A DNA stretch of 64,000 nt from Ehretia macrophylla (Eukaryota; Streptophyta; Magnoliopsida; Boraginales; Ehretiaceae), in the NCBI GenBank assembly GCA_037974665.1, contig CM075771.1, forward strand, positions 37,990,425 through 38,054,424, written 5' to 3'. This document shows, piece after piece, positions 60,739-64,000 of the stretch (position 1 is the first letter of the stretch; each line of letters opens with the position of its first letter). The translations under genes were made by a program, and so were the position numbers. Under the pieces are notes generated by a model. The model ran no database searches. It was not told where the DNA came from and saw nothing but the letters and a program-made list of their open reading frames with translations.

Positions 60739-60858
60739 GGGTGCGATCAGAGCAGCACTAATGCACCGGATCCTATCAGAACTCTGAAGTTAAGCGTGCT
60801 TGGGCGAGAGTAGTACTAGGATGGGTGACCCCCAGGGAAATCCTCGTGTTGCACCCCC
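60739..60858 (+). rRNA. 5S rRNA gene R29 (T12G/C14G variant)
   Basis: Full-length copy with T12G, C14G, C36T, C47T, T96A, G102A. Sister of R28 but with the A box intact. Confidence 0.97.
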
Positions 60859-61077
60859 TTTTCAAATTTTTTTGCCCTGGTTAGGGTTGCCAAGGTACTT
60901 TATCCACCAAATCTCTATTACCGAATCCCACGGAACATTGGGCAAGACAACTTCGCTACACGTTGAGGTCGAGCCTGTAAACCGAGGAAGTAGGGTTTGT
61001 GACCAGGTCTCCGACGCTCCGTTGCCCATAACTTTTGATCCGTAAGGAGTTACGCGGCGCACAGCATACCGTTGCAA

Positions 61078-61092
61078 AGCTCTCTGAGAGCT
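61078..61092. repeat. Spacer inverted repeat (representative, R29 spacer)
   Basis: AGCTCTC-T-GAGAGCT, perfect 7-bp arms around one base. Present in most spacers about 340 bp after the gene start; broken in R13, R19 and deleted in R32. Confidence 0.8.
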
Positions 61093-61328
61093 CTACGAAA
61101 GGCACAGCTTGCTTGTTTGTTGTGACCATTTTTGGAGCCCAAAATCGAACGTTTTCATCAGTTTCAGTCCACTTTTATTCTTTTGCTCTGTTTCCTCATC
61201 CCGGATCGTACGTCGTGAGCTGTTAAAAGGATGACAACTTGACTTGCGGGACATCAGAGGGCCCTACAACGTGTCGATATCACGTCTTGCGTGGATGCTG
61301 CGTTGTTGAAGCGGATGGGTTGTCGTTA

Positions 61329-61354
61329 AGCCCATTGGGCCTTTTGAATGGGCC
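61329..61354 (+). promoter_or_regulatory. TGGGCC/TGGGCT motif cluster upstream of R30 (representative)
   Basis: AGCCCA (TGGGCT on the minus strand) at 61329-61334 and TGGGCC at 61336-61341 and 61349-61354, at -87 to -62. TGGGCY is the plant site II motif, best known from promoters of ribosomal protein and other growth genes. It recurs before almost every 5S gene here. A role in 5S transcription is inference. Confidence 0.5.
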
Positions 61355-61387
61355 ATCTCTCAAGGCTGGCACTGTGAACCGTTAACA

Positions 61388-61415
61388 CATATAGGAATTG
61401 TGCCCACAACTAGAC
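61388..61415 (+). promoter_or_regulatory. 5S upstream elements before R30 (representative)
   Basis: CATATA at -28 to -23 and C at -1, matching the TATA-like -28 element and -1 C known to support plant 5S transcription. A GC pair sits at -14/-13. The same arrangement precedes nearly all 57 genes (CATAAAGG variants before R12, R16, R18, R20 and R27). Confidence 0.75.
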
Positions 61416-61535
61416 GGGTGCGATCATACCAGCACTAATGCACCGGATCCCATCAGAACTCCGAAGTTAAGCGTGCTTGGGCGAGAGTAGTACTAGGATG
61501 GGTGACCCCCTGGAAAGTCCTCGTGCTGCATCCCC
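61416..61535 (+). rRNA. 5S rRNA gene R30
   Basis: Among the copies closest to the majority: G99A, T111C, C116T only. Intact A box, intermediate element and C box; upstream elements complete. A good candidate for an active gene. Confidence 0.98.
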
Positions 61536-61550
61536 TTTTCAATTTTTTTT
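61536..61550 (+). terminator. Pol III terminator T-runs after R30 (representative)
   Basis: TTTT immediately after the gene, then CAA and T8. T-runs of four or more on the coding strand end Pol III transcripts. Present after nearly every gene in the window. Confidence 0.85.
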
Positions 61551-62091
61551 GCCCTGGTTAGGGTTGCCAAGATACTTTATCCACCAAATCTCTATTACCG
61601 AATCCCACGGAACATTGGGCAAGACAACTTCGCTTCACATAGAGGCTGGGCCCGCAAACCGATGGCGTAGGGTTTGTGACCACGTCTCCGTCGCTCCGGT
61701 GCCCATAACTTTTGATCCGTAAGGAGTTATGTCACGCACAGCATACCGTTGCAAAGCTCTCTGAGAGCTATATGAAGAAGGAAGCTTGCTTGCTCGCTGT
61801 GCCCTTTTTGGAGCCAAAAATTGAACGTTTTCATCTGTTTCAGTCTACTTTTCTTCTTTTGCTCTATTTTTTCATCCCAGATTGTACGTCGTGAGCTGTT
61901 AAAAGAACGACAACCTGACTCGGGGGATATCAGAGGGCCCTACAACTTGTCGATATCACGTCTTGCGAGGATGCTGCGTTGTTGAAGCGGATGGGTTGTC
62001 GTTAATCCTATTGGGCCTTTTGAATGGGCCATCTCTCTAGGCTGGCACTGTGAACCATTAACACATCTAGGAATTGTGCCCTCAACATGAC

Positions 62092-62211
62092 GGGTGCGAT
62101 CATACCAGCACTAATGCACCGGATCCCACTAGAACACTGAAGTTAAGCGTGCTTGGGCGAGAGTAGTACTAGGATGGGTGACCCTTTGGGAAGTCCTCGT
62201 GTTGTACCCCC
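62092..62211 (+). rRNA. 5S rRNA gene R31
   Basis: Full-length copy with T38C, C39T, T45A, C47T, C94T, C95T, C114T. Confidence 0.97.
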
Positions 62212-62768
62212 TTTTCAATTTTTTTTGCCCCAGTTAGGGTTGCCAAGATACTTTATCCACCAAATCTCTATTACCGAATCCCACGGAACATTGGGCAAGA
62301 CAACTTCGCTTCACGTAGAGGCCGGGCCCGCAAACCGAGGGCGTATGGTTTGTGACTAGGCCTCCGTCGCTCCGGTGCCCATAACTTTTGAACCGTAAGG
62401 AGTTACGCGGCGCACAGCATACCGTTGCAAAGCTCTCTGAGAGGTCTACAAAGGGGGCAGCTTGCTTGCTCACTGTGCCCATTTTTGGAGCCCAAAATCG
62501 AACGTTTTCATCAGTTTCAAGCCACTTTTCTACTTTTGCTCTGTTTTTTCGTCCCAGATCGTACGTCGTAAGCTGTTAAAAGGATGACAACTTGACTCGC
62601 GGAACATCAGAGGGCCCTACAACGTGTCGATATCACGTCTTGCGAGGATGCTGCGTTGTTGAAGCGGATGGGTTGTCATTAAGCCCATTGGGCCTTTTGA
62701 ATAGACCATCTCCCTAGGCTGGCACTGTGAACCGTTAACATATATAGGAATTGTGCCCTCAACTTGAC

Positions 62769-62888
62769 GGGTGCGATCATACCAGCACTAATGCACCGGA
62801 TCGCATCAGAACTCCGAAGTTAAGCGTGCTTGGGCGAGAGCAGTACTAGGATGGCTGAACCCCTGGGAAATCCTCGTGCTGCATCCCC
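62769..62888 (+). rRNA. 5S rRNA gene R32
   Basis: Full-length copy with C35G, T73C, G87C, C91A, G102A, T111C, C116T. The following spacer lacks 37 bp including the inverted repeat, giving a 640-bp unit. Confidence 0.97.
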
Positions 62889-63408
62889 TTTTCAATTTTT
62901 TTTGCCCTGGTTAGGGTCGCCAAGATACTTTATCCACCAAAAATCTATTATCGAATCCCACGAAACATTGGGCAAGACAACTTCGCTTCACGTAGAGGCT
63001 GGGCCCGCAAACCGAGGGCGTAGTACTTGTGACAAGGTCTCAGTCGCTCCGGTGCCCATAACTTTTGATCCGTAAGGAGGTACGCGCCGCACTGCATACT
63101 GTTGCTTGCTCGTTGTGCCCCTTTTTGGAGCCCAAAATCGAACGTTTTCATCAGTTTCAGTCCATTTTTCTTCTTTTGCTCTATTTTTTCATCCTGGATC
63201 GTACGTCGTGAGCTGTTAAAAGGATGACAACCTGACACGCGGGACATCAGAGGGCCCTACAGCGTGTCGATATCACGTCTTGTGAGGATGCTGCGTTGTT
63301 GAAGCGGATGGGTTGTCGTTAAGCCCTTTGGGCCTTTTGAATCGGAGATCTCTCTAGGCTGGCACTGTGAACCGTTAACCCATATAGGAATTGTGCCCTC
63401 AACATGAC

Positions 63409-63528
63409 GGGTGCGATCATACCAGCACTAATGCACCAGATCCCATCAGAACTCCGAAGTTAAGCGTGCTTGGGCGAGAGTAGTACTAGGATGGCTGACC
63501 CCCTGGGAAGTCCTCGTGCTGCATCCCC
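63409..63528 (+). rRNA. 5S rRNA gene R33
   Basis: Last 5S gene of the window, close to the majority: G30A, G87C, T111C, C116T. G87C (ATGGCTGA) is shared with the neighbour R32 and with L17. Confidence 0.97.
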
Positions 63529-64000
63529 TTTTCAATTTTTTTTGCCCTGGTTAGGGTTGCCAAGGTACTTTATCCACCAAATCTCTATTACCGAATTCCA
63601 CGGAACATTGGGCTAGACAACTTCGCTTCACGTAGAGGCCGGGCCCGCAAACCGAGGTTGTAAGGTTTGTGACCAGGTCTCCGTCACTCCGGTGCCCATA
63701 GATTTTTTTCCGTAAGGAGTTACGCGGTGCACAGCATACCGTTGCAAATCTCTCTGAGAGCTCTACGAATGGGGCAGCTTGCTTGCTCACTGTACCCATT
63801 TTGGAGCCCAAAATCGAACGTTTTCATCAGTTTCAGTCCACTTTTCTTCTTTTGCTCTGTTTTTTCGTCCCGAATTGTACGTCGTGAGCTGTTAAAAGGA
63901 CGACAACCTGACTCGCGGGACATCAGAGGGCCCTACAACGTGTCGATATCACGTCTTGCGAGGATGCTGCGTTGTTGAAGCGGATGGGTTGTCGTTAAGC

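Larger units (their letters stand above)
41920..64000 (+). repeat. 5S rDNA tandem array, right arm (33 units)
   Basis: Same head-to-tail array and strand as the left arm, continuing past the window end (63529-64000 is the spacer of R33). Unit lengths are mostly 676-679 bp. Exceptions: 696 bp at R4 (short duplication), 652 bp at R7 (gene truncation), 661 bp at R15, 409 bp at R18 (large deletion) and 640 bp at R32. Spacers R11, R15, R17, R19 and R26 share the variant AGCTGGTAAAAG or GTTGGTAAAAG in place of AGCTGTTAAAAG. The units downstream of these (R12, R16, R18, R20, R27) share CATAAAGG in place of CATATAGG and begin GGAT. Confidence 0.98.

Noticed and set aside
1..64000. CRISPR array or bacterial satellite
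   Set aside because: The repeat is a 676-bp 5S rDNA unit, not short repeats with unique spacers.
1..64000. Linked 35S rDNA or histone genes in the 5S spacers
   Set aside because: No 18S, 5.8S, 25S or histone sequence is visible; the spacers hold only 5S non-transcribed sequence.

Overview
The window is plant nuclear DNA: a 5S ribosomal RNA gene array interrupted by one block of nested LTR retrotransposons. No functional protein-coding gene is visible. The 5S genes match the angiosperm 5S rRNA sequence over all 120 nt. The LTR elements carry plant Ty3/gypsy-type landmarks: an initiator-tRNA-Met primer-binding site, a polypurine tract overlapping a relic pol stop codon, and 5-bp target-site duplications. 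A flowering plant, probably a eudicot, is likely. The species cannot be named from the sequence.

Layout. (1) 1-16123: head-to-tail, plus-strand array of 24 5S genes (L1-L24), usual unit about 676-677 bp (120-bp gene, about 557-bp spacer). (2) 16124-41919: a 25.8-kb nested insertion inside one 5S spacer, flanked by the 5-bp duplication TCAGA. Removing it restores a 676-bp 5S unit exactly. (3) 41920-64000: the same array continues with 33 more units (R1-R33), one of them a 3'-truncated pseudogene. The array runs past both window ends.

The nested insertion has three levels. The outer element 'A' lies on the minus strand, with 3.83-kb LTRs at 16124-19957 and 38087-41919. Its internal domain is only about 2.8 kb and lacks long ORFs. 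Into that internal domain went a plus-strand LTR of a related A subfamily (20260-35587, duplication AGAAC), which survives as a solo LTR. Into that solo LTR went element 'B' on the plus strand (20970-32240, duplication GATCA). B has the unusual order LTR-internal-LTR-internal-LTR, with three about 3.01-kb LTRs and two 1115-bp non-coding internal domains. Both families look like large non-autonomous derivatives (LARD-like). They keep the cis-acting replication signals and the last few pol codons but not gag or pol.

Within the 5S array the units are far from uniform. Variants recur at every CpG of the gene, a linked T12G/C14G gene subfamily is scattered over both arms, and higher-order duplications of one, two and four units are visible. 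Several spacers carry deletions at short direct repeats. Gene variants are numbered 1-120 against the majority sequence of this window. All protein-like ORFs of 60-120 codons in the window are chance reading frames recurring in repeats.
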